Source: Neobacillus thermocopriae (lineage in GTDB: Bacteria > Bacillota > Bacilli > Bacillales > Cytobacillaceae). Taken from it: 64,000 nucleotides of DNA. How positions within the stretch are numbered: position 1 is the first letter of the stretch; every line of letters starts with the position of its first letter. The position numbers and the translations under genes are program-made. The stretch is from NCBI RefSeq assembly GCF_010975035.1, contig NZ_JAAIUV010000013.1, forward strand, positions 1-64,000. Reading direction: 5' to 3'. The notes under the pieces were generated by a model. That model was not told where the DNA came from and did not search any database. It was given only the letters and a program-made list of their open reading frames with translations. Below are positions 8,758-18,290 of the stretch, piece by piece.

Positions 8758-9522
8758 ATGAAAAATTATAAGGGATATTTAATTGATTTAGATGGAACGA
8801 TGTATCGGGGCTCTGAACGAATTGAGGCCGCATCCGATTTTGTGAAAAAGTTGCAAAGGAAAGGAATTTCATACTTATTTGTTACAAATAATTCTTCCAG
8901 AACTCCAGCCCAAGTGGCGAAAAAACTTCGTGACTTTGATATTCCAGCCGAGGAGAACCAAGTATTTACTACAAGTCAGGCAACAGCCAATTATATTTAT
9001 AGCTTAAAGAAAGATGCTACCGTTTATGTGATCGGAGAAGAAGGGATCCGTACAGCTTTGGAAGAAAAGGGATTTACTTTTGCCGAGGAAACAGCTGAAT
9101 TTGTTGTTGTTGGGATTGATCGTTCACTCACTTATGAAAAATTGGCGGTCGCTTGTTTAGCGGTTCGAAATGGGGCTGTTTTTCTTTCTACTAATGGAGA
9201 TATCGCGATTCCGACTGAAAGAGGGCTATTGCCAGGAAATGGATCGATTACTTCTGTCATTAGCGTTTCGACTCAAACAAATCCGATTTTTATTGGAAAA
9301 CCTGAATCCATAATTATGGAACAGGCATTAAAGGTACTGGGAACCTCGAAGGAAGAAACAATAATGGTCGGCGATTATTATGATACCGATATCTTGGCTG
9401 GGATGAATGTCGGGATTGATACATTATTAGTTCATACAGGTGTGACAACAAAGGAACTTCTGAAAGGGTATGATCGGAAGCCTACATATGCGATTGACTC
9501 TTTGGATCAATGGGAAATTTAA
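8758..9522 (+). CDS. yutF: HAD-IIA family phosphatase YutF
   Basis: 254 residues; TIGR01457-type HAD hydrolase. Motif I is LIDLDGTMYRG with the nucleophile Asp at about 10 and the acid Asp two residues on; motif II is VTNNSS; motif III is the Lys of FIGKPE; motif IV is MVGDYYDTDI. The family dephosphorylates small phosphoesters; B. subtilis YutF has been tied to nucleotide or sugar phosphates, so the true substrate is open. ATG 8758 was preferred over the adjacent TTG because the homologue begins MKxYKGYLIDLDGT. Confidence 0.9.
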   Translation: MKNYKGYLIDLDGTMYRGSERIEAASDFVKKLQRKGISYLFVTNNSSRTPAQVAKKLRDFDIPAEENQVFTTSQATANYIYSLKKDATVYVIGEEGIRTALEEKGFTFAEETAEFVVVGIDRSLTYEKLAVACLAVRNGAVFLSTNGDIAIPTERGLLPGNGSITSVISVSTQTNPIFIGKPESIIMEQALKVLGTSKEETIMVGDYYDTDILAGMNVGIDTLLVHTGVTTKELLKGYDRKPTYAIDSLDQWEI

Positions 9523-9552
9523 AAAAGGATGGCTGGGTAGCCATCCTTTTTA
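9522..9552. terminator. Bidirectional terminator, yutF / yutG
   Basis: AAAAAGGATGGCT / AGCCATCCTTTTT with a GGGT loop, between convergent genes. Confidence 0.9.
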
Positions 9553-10050
9553 TTCAACATTAGCGGCAGCATGTGCTAATCGGCTAGAAGCAGCAGCTGC
9601 GATTGCGCCGACAATGTCATCTAAAAATGTATTACACTTTCCAGTTGATTTATCATTTAAATAAGCTAGTATTCCCGGTTTTTGTTTATCAATGTAGCCG
9701 TAATTCGTAAAACCGATGGAGCCATATACATTTACGATGGAAAATGCCAGAATCTCATCCACACCATACAAGCTTTCATCGGTTGCAATAATGGATTGAA
9801 GTGGCTCTTCCAGCATGCCTTTTTCAGCGAGGATATCAAGCTGAATTCCAGTAATGATCGCGTTTTGAACCTCACGTTTAGAGAGAACCTTTTCAACATT
9901 GGCAATACAGTCTTCCATTTTTAAATTTTTATGATATTTTTCTTGTAAAAAATAAACCAAATTTGCGATATCTTTTACTTCAACACCTCTTTCCTTCAAC
10001 CATTTGCGTGCTTTTTCTTCTACATGGTTAATTTTTTTGTCTTCAGCCAT
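9550..10050 (-). CDS. yutG: Phosphatidylglycerophosphatase A family protein YutG
   Basis: 166 residues from the ATG at 10050, which has AAGGTGA 8 nt upstream; a Met seven codons earlier does not. PgpA-like C-terminal half (VYGSIGFTNYGYIDKQKPGI, CNTFLDDIVGAIAAAASSRLAHA) with the acidic DD pair that binds metal. The N-terminal 60 residues (ARKWLKERGVEVKDIANLVYFLQEKY) are the extension seen in the Firmicutes LtrC/YutG group. The role in phospholipid synthesis is inferred from the family. Confidence 0.8.
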   Translation of the reverse strand: MAEDKKINHVEEKARKWLKERGVEVKDIANLVYFLQEKYHKNLKMEDCIANVEKVLSKREVQNAIITGIQLDILAEKGMLEEPLQSIIATDESLYGVDEILAFSIVNVYGSIGFTNYGYIDKQKPGILAYLNDKSTGKCNTFLDDIVGAIAAAASSRLAHAAANVE

Positions 10051-10225
10051 TCCGATTATCACCTTTTTCATCCATTTTTCTATATATATATCCTATTCGT
10101 TTATGATATGCATTTTTCATATCGACAATCAATAAAATTACTTTCATTTAAAAAAATGGTTGCTACAAGTTTTCCATTTTAATACATATAAATGACTTAG
10201 AGGGAAGAAAACCAGGGGTGAGAAA

Positions 10226-11236
10226 ATGCTGCAAAAAATGCTTGAAGCTCAGTACGGAGTCAGGGCTGAAGAACAAATAAAAATTGATCAATATGATGCA
10301 CTAAAAGGCAATGGATGGATTTATGTCATTGTTGATCCGGATGGTAAGGATGAAACGGATATACAAGAATTAGGGAAAATAGCTGAGCATTTACGAAAAT
10401 ATGGAGATCAAGATGTGCCTCAAGTTTTACAAACAAAGAGTGGTCAATATATTACAACTTGGGCTCAAGGAAAATTTTGTGTTTTGGCCAATCAGCAAAG
10501 AAAACGCCGACAGCGAAATATGAAATTAGGGAGGAAGCTCGCAAAATTTCATGAACGTGGAAGAAGAGTGCCCTTTCAAATTCAACGAATAAGTCGAATT
10601 GGGCATTGGAAGAATTTGTGGGAAAAAAGGCTAGAGCAAATGGAGAAGGTATGGAATGGGCTACTATACCAAACTCCAGAGGATGAGTTTGAAAAAATGT
10701 TCATTGAATCATTCCCCTATTACATGGCCTTGACTGAAAATGCTATTCAATATTTAGTTGATACGGAAATTGATGAACAGCCTAGTGTATTAGATGGGGG
10801 AACTGTATGTCACGTGCGATTTACCCAAACCACTTGGAATGGTAATTTTTTAATAAAAAAACCATTTGATTGGGTTTTTGATCATCGGAGTCGTGATTTG
10901 GCCGAATGGACAAGGGAAAGATATTTCCGCAATATGCAGACGTATGACGTGGAGTTGAAGCAATTTTTTGAGGAATACCAAACGGTTGTCACATTAACCT
11001 CTTTTTCGTGGCGTTTATTATTTGCCCGGCTGATCTTTCCACTTCATTACTTCGAGTGTATCGAAAATTACTATACAACAAGATCTGAACAGGAGAAGAA
11101 GTTATTGGAAGAACATTTAAGTAAAATGTTAAGACAATCTACAGAGTATGAGAAGTTTTTGTCACGCTTCTATCAAATGACTGATGCCCCGATCCGGCGG
11201 CAAAATCTTCCCCAGCTTGATTGGCTATACCAATAA
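10226..11236 (+). CDS. yutH: Spore coat-associated kinase-like protein YutH
   Basis: 336 residues. Distant CotS/aminoglycoside-phosphotransferase-like fold, as in B. subtilis YutH, which is a spore coat-associated putative kinase. Visible features are the start of the helical lobe (GRKLAKFHERGRRVPF), CHVRFTQTTWNGNFLIKKPFDWVFDHRSRDLAEWTRE in the catalytic-loop position, and a basic C-terminus. A clear HxD catalytic loop is not seen, so kinase activity is doubtful. Start ATG with AGGGGTGAG upstream. Divergent from yutG. Confidence 0.75.
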   Translation: MLQKMLEAQYGVRAEEQIKIDQYDALKGNGWIYVIVDPDGKDETDIQELGKIAEHLRKYGDQDVPQVLQTKSGQYITTWAQGKFCVLANQQRKRRQRNMKLGRKLAKFHERGRRVPFQIQRISRIGHWKNLWEKRLEQMEKVWNGLLYQTPEDEFEKMFIESFPYYMALTENAIQYLVDTEIDEQPSVLDGGTVCHVRFTQTTWNGNFLIKKPFDWVFDHRSRDLAEWTRERYFRNMQTYDVELKQFFEEYQTVVTLTSFSWRLLFARLIFPLHYFECIENYYTTRSEQEKKLLEEHLSKMLRQSTEYEKFLSRFYQMTDAPIRRQNLPQLDWLYQ

Positions 11237-11297
11237 TTCTTTCCCTTCTATATGCTAAAATAGAGGGAGGATAGAAAAATAAGGAAGGGAATAAAAA

Positions 11298-12293
11298 ATG
11301 AAGCCGTATATTTTTATCACTCGTAAGTTGCCAAACGATGTCGTTCGACCACTCCTTGAGAAATTTGAAGTGAAAATGTGGATGTATGAAGATCAAACGG
11401 TTCCAAGAGAAATATTACTGGCTGAAGCGGCAAAAGCAGATGCGTTATTGACAATGTTAACAGACAAAGTGGATGAAGCTTTGTTAAAGACCGGTAAAAA
11501 GCTAAAAGTGGTTGCTAATATGGCAGTCGGCTATGATAATGTGGATATACAAGCAGCCAGTAGGGAAGGGATTGCCATTTGTAATACACCAGATGTGTTA
11601 ACAGATACGACAGCAGATTTAACGTTTGCATTGCTGATGGCAACGGCTCGGAGAATGGTTGAAGCTGCTGAGTTTGTCAAAGATGGAAAATGGCAAAGTT
11701 GGAGTCCGTTTTTATTAGCTGGTCAAGATATTCACCATAAAACAATTGGGATTGTCGGTATGGGGAAAATCGGTCAGGCCGTAGCAAAGCGGGCAACTGG
11801 TTTTGATATGAATATTCTTTATCATAATCGATCAAAAAATCAGGAAGCGGAAAAGGAATTGGGAGCCATCTATACTAGCTTTGACAAGTTGTTGCGTTCA
11901 TCTGATTTTATTGTTTGCCTAACACCGTTGACAAAGGAAACAAGACACCTCTTTACCCGTGAAGCTTTCAGAAAAATGAAACCATCAGCCATATTTGTTA
12001 ATGCCTCAAGGGGGCCAGTAGTGGATGAACAAGCCCTTTATGATGCACTTGTTAGTGGGGAAATTGCTGGAGCTGGGCTAGATGTATTTGATAAGGAACC
12101 AATTGGCCAAGACCATCCATTGTTGAAGCTTTCCAATGTAGTCGCTCTGCCACATATCGGAAGTGCCACCATTGAATCACGAACAGGTATGATGAGGCTT
12201 TGTGTTGAAAATATAGAAGCGATTTTAGAAGGCAGGCCGCCAAAAACGCTAGTAAATAAAGATTGGCAACCAGGAAGGGGAGCCACTTTATAA
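11298..12293 (+). CDS. NAD(P)-dependent 2-hydroxyacid dehydrogenase (glyoxylate/hydroxypyruvate reductase type)
   Basis: 331 residues. The Rossmann motif GIVGMGKIGQAVAKR is near residue 151. The family signature NASRGPVVDEQALYDAL supplies the substrate Arg, the downstream DVFDKEP the Glu and LPHIGSAT the catalytic His. Members reduce glyoxylate, hydroxypyruvate or 2-ketogluconate with NADH or NADPH; the substrate here is not determined. Strong ribosome-binding site AAGGAAGGG. Convergent with the NifU-like gene and separated by a hairpin. Confidence 0.9.
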   Translation: MKPYIFITRKLPNDVVRPLLEKFEVKMWMYEDQTVPREILLAEAAKADALLTMLTDKVDEALLKTGKKLKVVANMAVGYDNVDIQAASREGIAICNTPDVLTDTTADLTFALLMATARRMVEAAEFVKDGKWQSWSPFLLAGQDIHHKTIGIVGMGKIGQAVAKRATGFDMNILYHNRSKNQEAEKELGAIYTSFDKLLRSSDFIVCLTPLTKETRHLFTREAFRKMKPSAIFVNASRGPVVDEQALYDALVSGEIAGAGLDVFDKEPIGQDHPLLKLSNVVALPHIGSATIESRTGMMRLCVENIEAILEGRPPKTLVNKDWQPGRGATL

Positions 12294-12344
12294 CGAATTT
12301 GATATTGAAACTTCGTGAAAGAATATACCTACCAAAGTCATCAA

Positions 12345-12378
12345 AAAAAGCGATTGCCCCATTGGCAATCGCTTTTAT
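12345..12378. terminator. Bidirectional terminator
   Basis: AAAAGCGATTGCC / GGCAATCGCTTTT around a CCATT loop, between convergent genes. Confidence 0.9.
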
Positions 12379-12384
12379 AAAAAA

Positions 12385-12621
12385 TTAGAATACTTGCTCT
12401 ACTTCCACAACACCAGGTACTTCTTCAAGAAGAGCTCTTTCAATACCAGCTTTTAGTGTAATCGTTGAGCTTGGGCAAGATCCGCAAGCACCTAGTAAGC
12501 GAAGTTTTACAATACCATCCTCAACATCCACTAATTCGCAATCTCCACCATCGCGAAGAAGAAATGGGCGTAATTTATCTAACACTTCTTGAACTTGTTC
12601 AAACATATCTCGTTCAGACAT
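12385..12621 (-). CDS. yutI: NifU-like Fe-S scaffold protein YutI
   Basis: 78 residues, the NifU C-terminal domain alone. The motif [21 protein letters not shown] carries the CxxC that holds a transient 4Fe-4S cluster for delivery to client proteins. Other family features: [23 protein letters not shown]. Start ATG with GGAGTCGATT upstream. It lies in a block of Fe-S and redox genes (yuzD, yutJ, yuzB, yutM, yumC). Confidence 0.93.
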   Translation of the reverse strand: MSERDMFEQVQEVLDKLRPFLLRDGGDCELVDVEDGIVKLRLLGACGSCPSSTITLKAGIERALLEEVPGVVEVEQVF

Positions 12622-12773
12622 TCTAATCGACTCCTTTCATAATTCTATTATACTGGCGCTGGCAGTAAAAATCCATTATCAGAAATTGGTGAACTGCCCA
12701 TATTACGAACATTTTCATAGAGATTCTTAGGTTTATAATATACAATAAAAGAAAAAAGTTAGGAATGGTTTTT

Positions 12774-13100
12774 ATGGAATTTACCGAGGTAGAAATTGTT
12801 CTTTATGGTGCCGAACAGGTATGTCCAAGCTGTGTCAACTCGCCATCCTCAAAAGAAACCTTTGAATGGCTAGAAGCAGCAATCTCCAGAAAATTCCCTG
12901 GCCAGCCCTTTAAAATGACGTATGTCGATATTCACCAGCCGCCGGAGGATGAGAATTTAGTAAAATTTGCTCAACGTGTTATCGAAGAAGATATGTTTTA
13001 TCCTGTTGTCGTCATTAAGGATAAAATTGTAGGAGAAGGAAATCCTCGCTTAAAAACGATTTTTGCCGAACTCGAAAAATATGGTTACAAGGCACAATAA
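12774..13100 (+). CDS. yuzD: YuzD-like (DUF1462) thioredoxin-fold protein
   Basis: 108 residues. Thioredoxin-like fold with a CPSCVNSPSS motif near residue 17 (CxxC) and the family block SKETFEWLEAAISRKFPGQPF. DUF1462/YuzD proteins accompany the NifU-like gene in Bacilli, suggesting a part in Fe-S or thiol chemistry, which is unproven. The ATG at 12774 is 9 nt from AGGA; an ATG at 12765 sits right on it and was not chosen. Confidence 0.85.
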   Translation: MEFTEVEIVLYGAEQVCPSCVNSPSSKETFEWLEAAISRKFPGQPFKMTYVDIHQPPEDENLVKFAQRVIEEDMFYPVVVIKDKIVGEGNPRLKTIFAELEKYGYKAQ

Positions 13101-13138
13101 AAAGGAGCATTCCACCATTTGGAATGCTTCTTTTTATA
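13099..13138 (+). terminator. Terminator after yuzD
   Basis: GGAGCATTCCA pairs with TGGAATGCTTC, followed by five T. Confidence 0.85.
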
Positions 13139-13162
13139 GTTCGAGAATGTCTACTATTACCT

Positions 13163-13344
13163 TGAGAATTATCTAGCTCCAGCCCTCTAGCGGCGAGACA
13201 CCTTCGCTCACCGCCCTACGATAAGTCAACATCGAATCGCCTTTTGGCTCTTCATGTTTCCTATATCTCAGTTGGTGTGCACCACAAGGAAGGCTACGGA
13301 AGCATAAACATCGCACGCTGAGCAGGGGGCTTTCGCTTTTCTTA
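13163..13344. repeat. Dispersed repeat, copy R1
   Basis: A 0.18-kb member of the family also seen at 14965, 19431-20239 and 41941. It starts CTAGCTCCAGCCCTCTAGCGGCG, shortened here from the consensus AGCTCCAGCGCCCTAGCGGCG, passes through CGCCCTACGATAAGTCAACA and TTTCCTATATCTCAGTTGG, and ends GGGGGCTTTCGCTTTTC. It lies between the convergent ends of yuzD and yutJ and abuts the yutJ stop codon (13345-13347). It lacks the internal CCGAAAGCGATAGC block of the full unit. Confidence 0.85.
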
Positions 13345-14415
13345 TTACCCATTATGGAATTTATACATCCAAAGTACACCGGATTTTAGGAGTCGAGCAA
13401 CTCGTCCGGTGATTGGTCGTTCTGCCATTAAGCCAAAACCATGTTTTTTTCCAAGAGAACCGAGAACACCTTTTAATTTAATTGGTGGGAATGAAGCAGG
13501 TGGTTCTTCTCCGTTCCAGCGTTTCTTTAAAACCTCTACTATTTGCACTGCTTGTCCTTCCGCAAGCTGGGCACTTGGAGCATGAGGGAGGCTCGCGCAA
13601 TCTCCAACAACGAAAATATGTTCATCATTTGGAAGATGATGCCTTGGAGTTAACACCATTCTTCCTAAATGGTCTTTTTCCCCTTCCATTTCACGTACAA
13701 TTTTATTTGCTTGGATCCCTGCTGTCCAAACAATTACATCACAATGAATTGGTTCGTCATGGTTGTATAAGGTATTTTCTTCTACCCGAGTAATATTGGA
13801 ATTATTAATAATTTCAACATTATCCTTATTTTTAAACCAGTTTTCTACATATTTACTTAACCGGTCAGGGAAAGCAGAAAGAATGTGTTTTCCTCGGTCA
13901 AATAATTTGATATGAAGGTCTTCACGGCTTTCACTTAACTCACTAGCAAGCTCAACACCGCTCAGTCCGGCTCCTACGATACCTACTACTGAACCTGGAG
14001 GCAAATTGTTCAGTACAGAATAAGTTTCACGAGATTTAGTAATCGTTTGAATACTATAGGTATATTGATCTGCTCCTGGCACACCATGGTACTTGTCTTC
14101 GCACCCAAGCCCGATTATAAGGTCATCATAAGTAATGGGTTCTTGGTCTTTTAATAATACCTTTTTCTCATTTGTTACAATACCAGTTACTTCTCCGTAT
14201 TTAAATTGAACCCTTGGATGTTCAGGAAAGGTTACTCGGATTTCTTTATCAGAAATCGTTCCTGCTGCAAGAGCATAGAATTCAGTTTTTAAGCAATGAT
14301 AAGGAACGCGATCCACAAGTGTGATCATGACATCTTCCGGCAGATCATTTGGCAGAAGCTCGTGTAAAACCTTCATCCCTCCATAACCGCCGCCTAGAAT
14401 TACAAGGTTTTTCAT
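13345..14415 (-). CDS. yutJ: Type II NADH dehydrogenase-like flavoprotein YutJ
   Basis: 356 residues. N-terminal FAD site LGGGYGGMKVLHELL; a second nucleotide-binding motif GIVGAGLSGVELASEL near residue 147; the flavin-binding VVGDCASLPHAPSAQLAEGQA near 275. These fit type II NADH:quinone oxidoreductases (NDH-2). The family transfers electrons from NADH to menaquinone without pumping protons and binds the membrane through its C-terminal part. The role of YutJ itself is not established. A paralogue (yumB) lies 3 kb downstream. Its stop codon borders a repeat copy. Confidence 0.88.
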   Translation of the reverse strand: MKNLVILGGGYGGMKVLHELLPNDLPEDVMITLVDRVPYHCLKTEFYALAAGTISDKEIRVTFPEHPRVQFKYGEVTGIVTNEKKVLLKDQEPITYDDLIIGLGCEDKYHGVPGADQYTYSIQTITKSRETYSVLNNLPPGSVVGIVGAGLSGVELASELSESREDLHIKLFDRGKHILSAFPDRLSKYVENWFKNKDNVEIINNSNITRVEENTLYNHDEPIHCDVIVWTAGIQANKIVREMEGEKDHLGRMVLTPRHHLPNDEHIFVVGDCASLPHAPSAQLAEGQAVQIVEVLKKRWNGEEPPASFPPIKLKGVLGSLGKKHGFGLMAERPITGRVARLLKSGVLWMYKFHNG

Positions 14416-14663
14416 TTGAATTTCCCCTTTTTTGCAGTGCTTGAAATGTCCTATGGTTTAGTTCAGAAATACCGCTTTCAAATTAGTTATTTTTAGATAA
14501 AATTTAAAAATTATTCGCTAAACACACAAATATCAGTATATCTAAAATGTAACAAAATCACAACACTTATCGAAATGAAACTTGACAAACTTGGAAGTAA
14601 TGTGTTATTTGACGACATATTTGAAAAAAGGTAGGATTAGTAGATAGTAAAGAGGTGAAAGCC

Positions 14664-14903
14664 ATGATTCAGCCAATCATTGAATTTTGTGTCAGCAATC
14701 TTGCAAGCGGGGCACAATTAGCGTTAGAAAAACTGCAAAAAGATCCAAATTTGGATATTATTGAATATGGGTGCCTAGGGTATTGTGGAAAATGTGCATC
14801 CACTCTTTATGCACTTGTAAATGGAGAGGTTGTTACAGGAGATACGCCTGACGAATTGGTCGAGCATATTTACGAATACCTTGAAGAAAATCCAATGTTT
14901 TAA
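14664..14903 (+). CDS. yuzB: YuzB family protein (DUF1450)
   Basis: 79 residues from ATG 14664, 7 nt after AGAGGTG; the upstream GTG is part of that ribosome-binding site. Conserved DUF1450 features: [41 protein letters not shown] with three Cys (CLGYCGKC), and an acidic tail. The Cys pattern suggests an Fe-S or zinc site. Function unknown, but the genomic position between yutJ and yutM is conserved. Confidence 0.85.
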   Translation: MIQPIIEFCVSNLASGAQLALEKLQKDPNLDIIEYGCLGYCGKCASTLYALVNGEVVTGDTPDELVEHIYEYLEENPMF

Positions 14904-14964
14904 TCTAAAGGAAGCATGATCATCCTTTTAGCATAATTTAAGAATAAGGAAGTCTATTTCGATT

Positions 14965-15147
14965 TCGAGAAAGGTTTAGCGCAAGCGCTCCTAGCGGTGA
15001 GACCCCTTTGTTATTTCGTGTTTCCTTTATCTCAATTGGAGAGTCTCCACTAGGAAATCTCCGGCAGCATAAGCATTGCATGACCGAAAGCGATAGCTTT
15101 TGGGAGGAGGCTATATACCGCTAGGCAGGGTGCTTAGGCTTTTCTAA
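14965..15147. repeat. Dispersed repeat, copy R2 (diverged)
   Basis: Fills the gap between yuzB and yutM. It begins AGCGCAAGCGCTCCTAGCGG and shares TTTCCTTTATCTCAATTGGAG, the GACCGAAAGCGATAGCTTTT block and the closing GCAGGGTGCTTAGGCTTTTC with the other copies, but lacks the CGCCCTACGATAAGTCAACA segment. It is the most diverged copy. Nothing else is visible in 14904-15226 except the yutM ribosome-binding site. Confidence 0.75.
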
Positions 15148-15226
15148 TAAGTCATATTTGTTGAGTTGGTATAGATCAATGTATATACTATTTTAAAAAG
15201 CCTCGTTAATAAGGAGGGATATTAAG

Positions 15227-15592
15227 ATGAGTAAGGATGTTATTTTTTTAACGGAAGCAGCATCTCTTCAAATAAAAGAAATGATGAAGCATAATGAAGA
15301 AGAGGGGGCCTATTTACGCGTAGGTGTCAAGGGTGGCGGCTGCAGTGGTCTATCCTATGGAATGGGATTTGACCATGAAGTCAAGGAAGATGATCATCTA
15401 TTTGAACAATTTGGGATTAAAATCCTAGTTGATAAAGAAAGCGCACCGATTTTACAAGGTACAAAAATTGACTATAAACAATCAATGATGGGCGGTGGGT
15501 TTACCATTGATAACCCGAATGCCATTGCATCCTGCGGCTGCGGGTCATCATTTAGAACGGCAACAGTAGCGGGTACACCTGAGGAATGTTAA
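15227..15592 (+). CDS. yutM: A-type Fe-S carrier protein (HesB/IscA/ErpA family), YutM
   Basis: 121 residues. The three ligand cysteines are in GVKGGGCSGLSYGMGF and the CGCGSSF at the C-terminus. A-type carriers take 2Fe-2S or 4Fe-4S clusters from a scaffold and hand them to apo-enzymes. Good ribosome-binding site (AAGGAGGG). It sits among yutI and other Fe-S genes and converges on yumC. Confidence 0.93.
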   Translation: MSKDVIFLTEAASLQIKEMMKHNEEEGAYLRVGVKGGGCSGLSYGMGFDHEVKEDDHLFEQFGIKILVDKESAPILQGTKIDYKQSMMGGGFTIDNPNAIASCGCGSSFRTATVAGTPEEC

Positions 15593-15597
15593 GTTTA

Positions 15598-15629
15598 AAA
15601 AAAGGCGTCCAAATGGGGGGCGCCTTTAA
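15598..15629. terminator. Bidirectional terminator, yutM / yumC
   Basis: AAAGGCG pairs with CGCCTTT across a G-rich loop, between convergent genes. Confidence 0.7.
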
Positions 15630-15633
15630 CAGT

Positions 15634-16629
15634 TTATTTATCAAACATGGACGAGCTATGCAATGGCTGGATTTTTGCTTTTGGGTCCATAAAGGCTTTT
15701 GCATTGTTAACAGCCGTTGGTGCTTCACCGAAGCCGCATGCAATTAATTTTACCTTTCCGTCGTACGTACATATATCTCCAGCTGCGTAAATACCAGGAA
15801 TATTTGTTTCCATTTTGGAGTTTACTTTAATTGCATTCTTTTCAATCTCAAGCCCCCACTCTTTAATAGGACCGAGGGAAGAAACAAAGCCATAGTTACA
15901 AATGACGGCATCAACTTCAAGATTTATTTTTTCTTCACTATTTACTGAACTAAGAATGACCTTTTGGATGCCATTTTCGTCACCAACTAATTCAATAGGA
16001 ATATATGGGGTTTTTACGTCTACTTTTGACTTAAACAGGTTTTCAACACTATGCTCATGGGCGCGGAATTTATTGCGGCGGTGAACGATTGTTACCTTCT
16101 TAGCGATTGGCTCTAGCATTAAAGCCCAATCAACAGCCGAATCTCCCCCTCCGAATACGACAACTTTTTGACCAGCAAATCGATTGAGGTCATCAATAAA
16201 ATAGTGTAAATTTTTTCCTTCATATTGAGTAGCATTTTCAAGCTCTAATCGGCGGGGCTGGAATGCACCATTTCCAGCAGTAATAATCACTGTTTTGGTA
16301 AAATGGCTTTCTTTATTAGTGGTTAATTTAAACGTTCCATTTTCTAGCTTTTCAATTTTTTCAACGGATTGTTCTAAAACAACGGTTGGTTCAAATTTTG
16401 CCATTTGCTCTTTTAAATTATTTATAAGTTCCTGTGCACGAATTTTTGGAAAACCGGCTACATCGTAAATAAATTTTTCAGGATAAAGTGCAGATAATTG
16501 ACCGCCTAACTGCGGTAAACTTTCAATAATTTTGACCGTAGCTTGTCTCATGCCCCCATAGAATGCAGTAAAAAGACCAACGGGACCACCACCAATAATG
16601 GTAATGTCATAAATTTTTTGCTCTTCCAC
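15634..16629 (-). CDS. yumC: Ferredoxin/flavodoxin-NADP+ reductase, thioredoxin-reductase type (YumC)
   Basis: 331 residues from a GTG at 16629, giving the start [20 protein letters not shown]; the canonical YumC is 332 residues. A start 40 codons earlier is open in frame but codes for unconserved residues and has no ribosome-binding site, whereas GGGGGG lies 8 nt before the GTG. FAD motif [15 protein letters not shown] near 12; NADP motif [11 protein letters not shown] near 157; no redox CxxC, as expected for this FNR type. It reduces ferredoxin or flavodoxin from NADPH. It diverges from yumB. Confidence 0.92.
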   Translation of the reverse strand: MEEQKIYDITIIGGGPVGLFTAFYGGMRQATVKIIESLPQLGGQLSALYPEKFIYDVAGFPKIRAQELINNLKEQMAKFEPTVVLEQSVEKIEKLENGTFKLTTNKESHFTKTVIITAGNGAFQPRRLELENATQYEGKNLHYFIDDLNRFAGQKVVVFGGGDSAVDWALMLEPIAKKVTIVHRRNKFRAHEHSVENLFKSKVDVKTPYIPIELVGDENGIQKVILSSVNSEEKINLEVDAVICNYGFVSSLGPIKEWGLEIEKNAIKVNSKMETNIPGIYAAGDICTYDGKVKLIACGFGEAPTAVNNAKAFMDPKAKIQPLHSSSMFDK

Positions 16630-17041
16630 TCCGTATCCCCCCAACTTGTAGTAACCATTCCACTCACTATCATAACATAAAAAATATAAATCCTCATATT
16701 TTTCTGATAATTCACCATCGTTTGATGTTTCTTTTTTAAAAATATTCAAACTAATATTTTCATTAAATTATATTCTCGAAATGGCTTGAAATTCTAATGG
16801 AAGTAGCATATGATGTATTGTGGATATATTGTTAAGATTTTGTGACAATACAGGCACATTTATATGACGCCTCTTCACAAATTGGCAGTTAGTTAGACAA
16901 TTGTATTGGTTTATTATTTTGATTTAGTACGTGAATTATATCACATACTAATTTTCTGATATTCAAAATAATATAAGACCAAGCTGTGGAAGATAAGGAT
17001 TAAAGAATTATTAATACATTACAAGGGTGGAAGTGATTGCG
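16630..17041. promoter_or_regulatory. Divergent yumC / yumB promoter region
   Basis: About 400 bp with no gene. AT-rich, with several TATGATA/TAATAT-like boxes on both strands; no single promoter is decisive. At 16829 a TTGTTA...TGACAA pair separated by 8 bp resembles a Rex half-site pair but has the wrong spacing. No riboswitch or terminator is visible. Confidence 0.4.
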
Positions 17042-18259
17042 TTGAGAAAGCCTAAAATTGTTATTCTTGGTGCCGGTTACGGCGGATTGATGACAACTGT
17101 TCGTTTACAAAAACATTTAGGGATTAACGAAGCAGATATTGTCTTAGTCAATAAAAATGATTACCATTATGAAACAACCTGGCTCCATGAGGCATCTGCT
17201 GGAACATTACATCATGACAAAGTCCGTTATGACATTCTTGATGTCATCGACCGTAATAAAGTGGAGTTTGTACAAGGTACGGTTCAACAAATTAATAAAG
17301 AAGAAAAGAAAGTTATTCTTGAAAACGGCGAAATCGATTATGATTATCTAGTGATTGCTCTTGGCGGAGAGCCTGAAACTTTTGGTATCAAAGGTTTAAA
17401 AGAGTATGCTTTCGGAATTACAAATGTAAACTCTTCTCGTCTTCTTCGTGAGCATATTGAATATCAATTTGCTACTTATAATACAGAAGAGGAAAAGAAC
17501 GATACACGTCTAACGATTGTTGTTGGTGGCGCTGGATTTACTGGTATTGAATTCCTTGGCGAATTAACTAACCGTATCCCTAAATTATGTCATGAATATG
17601 ATATAGATCCTCATAAAGTGAAAGTTATTTGTGTGGAAGCAGCACCAACTGTTCTTCCGGGATTTGATCCTGAATTAGTTCAATATGCTGTGTCACAATT
17701 AGAACGCAAGGGTGTTGAGTTCTTAATTGGAACAGCAATTAAAGAATGTACGCCTGATGGTATTCTAGTTGCTAAAGGCGAAGAAGAACCACGTGAAATT
17801 AAAGCTGGAACTGTTGTGTGGGCTGCGGGCGTTCGTGGTAACTCTGTAATTGAGAAATCCGGCTTTGAAGCGATGAGAGGTCGTGTGAAGGTAGCGAAAG
17901 ATCTTCGTGTTCCTGGTTTTGATGATATATTCATTATTGGTGACTGTTCTCTTGTTATCAATGAAGAGATTAATCGTCCTTACCCACCTACTGCTCAAAT
18001 TGCTATGCAGCAAGGTGAGTGTGCTGCACGTAACTTAGCAGCATTAGTTCGTGGAAAATCTGACCTTGAAGAATTTAAGTTTGATAATAAAGGAACTGTA
18101 TGTTCACTTGGTGAACACGATGCAATCGGGGTTGTTTTTGGCAAAAAACTAACTGGAACTAGCGCATCAATCATGAAGAAAGTAGTCGACAATCGTGCAC
18201 TTTATATGATTGGCGGCGCAGGCCTTGTATTAAAAAAAGGAAAATTTAACGTATTTTAA
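17042..18259 (+). CDS. yumB: Type II NADH dehydrogenase-like flavoprotein YumB
   Basis: 405 residues from a TTG at 17042, giving [15 protein letters not shown]; an in-frame GTG 5 codons upstream is possible. FAD motif [16 protein letters not shown]; second motif [16 protein letters not shown] near 160; C-terminal FIIGDCSLV and [20 protein letters not shown]. It is an NDH-2 homologue distinct from YutJ, longer by about 50 residues with a distinct C-terminal segment ([19 protein letters not shown]). Role inferred as quinone-linked NADH oxidation. A strong hairpin follows. Confidence 0.9.
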   Translation: MRKPKIVILGAGYGGLMTTVRLQKHLGINEADIVLVNKNDYHYETTWLHEASAGTLHHDKVRYDILDVIDRNKVEFVQGTVQQINKEEKKVILENGEIDYDYLVIALGGEPETFGIKGLKEYAFGITNVNSSRLLREHIEYQFATYNTEEEKNDTRLTIVVGGAGFTGIEFLGELTNRIPKLCHEYDIDPHKVKVICVEAAPTVLPGFDPELVQYAVSQLERKGVEFLIGTAIKECTPDGILVAKGEEEPREIKAGTVVWAAGVRGNSVIEKSGFEAMRGRVKVAKDLRVPGFDDIFIIGDCSLVINEEINRPYPPTAQIAMQQGECAARNLAALVRGKSDLEEFKFDNKGTVCSLGEHDAIGVVFGKKLTGTSASIMKKVVDNRALYMIGGAGLVLKKGKFNVF

Positions 18260-18261
18260 TG

Positions 18262-18290
18262 TGGACAGGGGAATCCTGTCCCTTTTTTAT
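18262..18290 (+). terminator. Terminator after yumB
   Basis: GGACAGG / CCTGTCC hairpin followed by six T. Confidence 0.9.

Noticed and set aside
13173..13379. 68-residue open frame on the minus strand across repeat R1
   Set aside because: It is made of repeat sequence and overlaps the end of yutJ in another frame.
16630..16749. 40-residue N-terminal extension of yumC
   Set aside because: It has no homology to YumC proteins and no ribosome-binding site; GTG 16629 gives the usual length.
16829..16850. Rex redox-repressor site between yumC and yumB
   Set aside because: TTGTTA and TGACAA half-sites are two bases too far apart for the 18-bp Rex operator.
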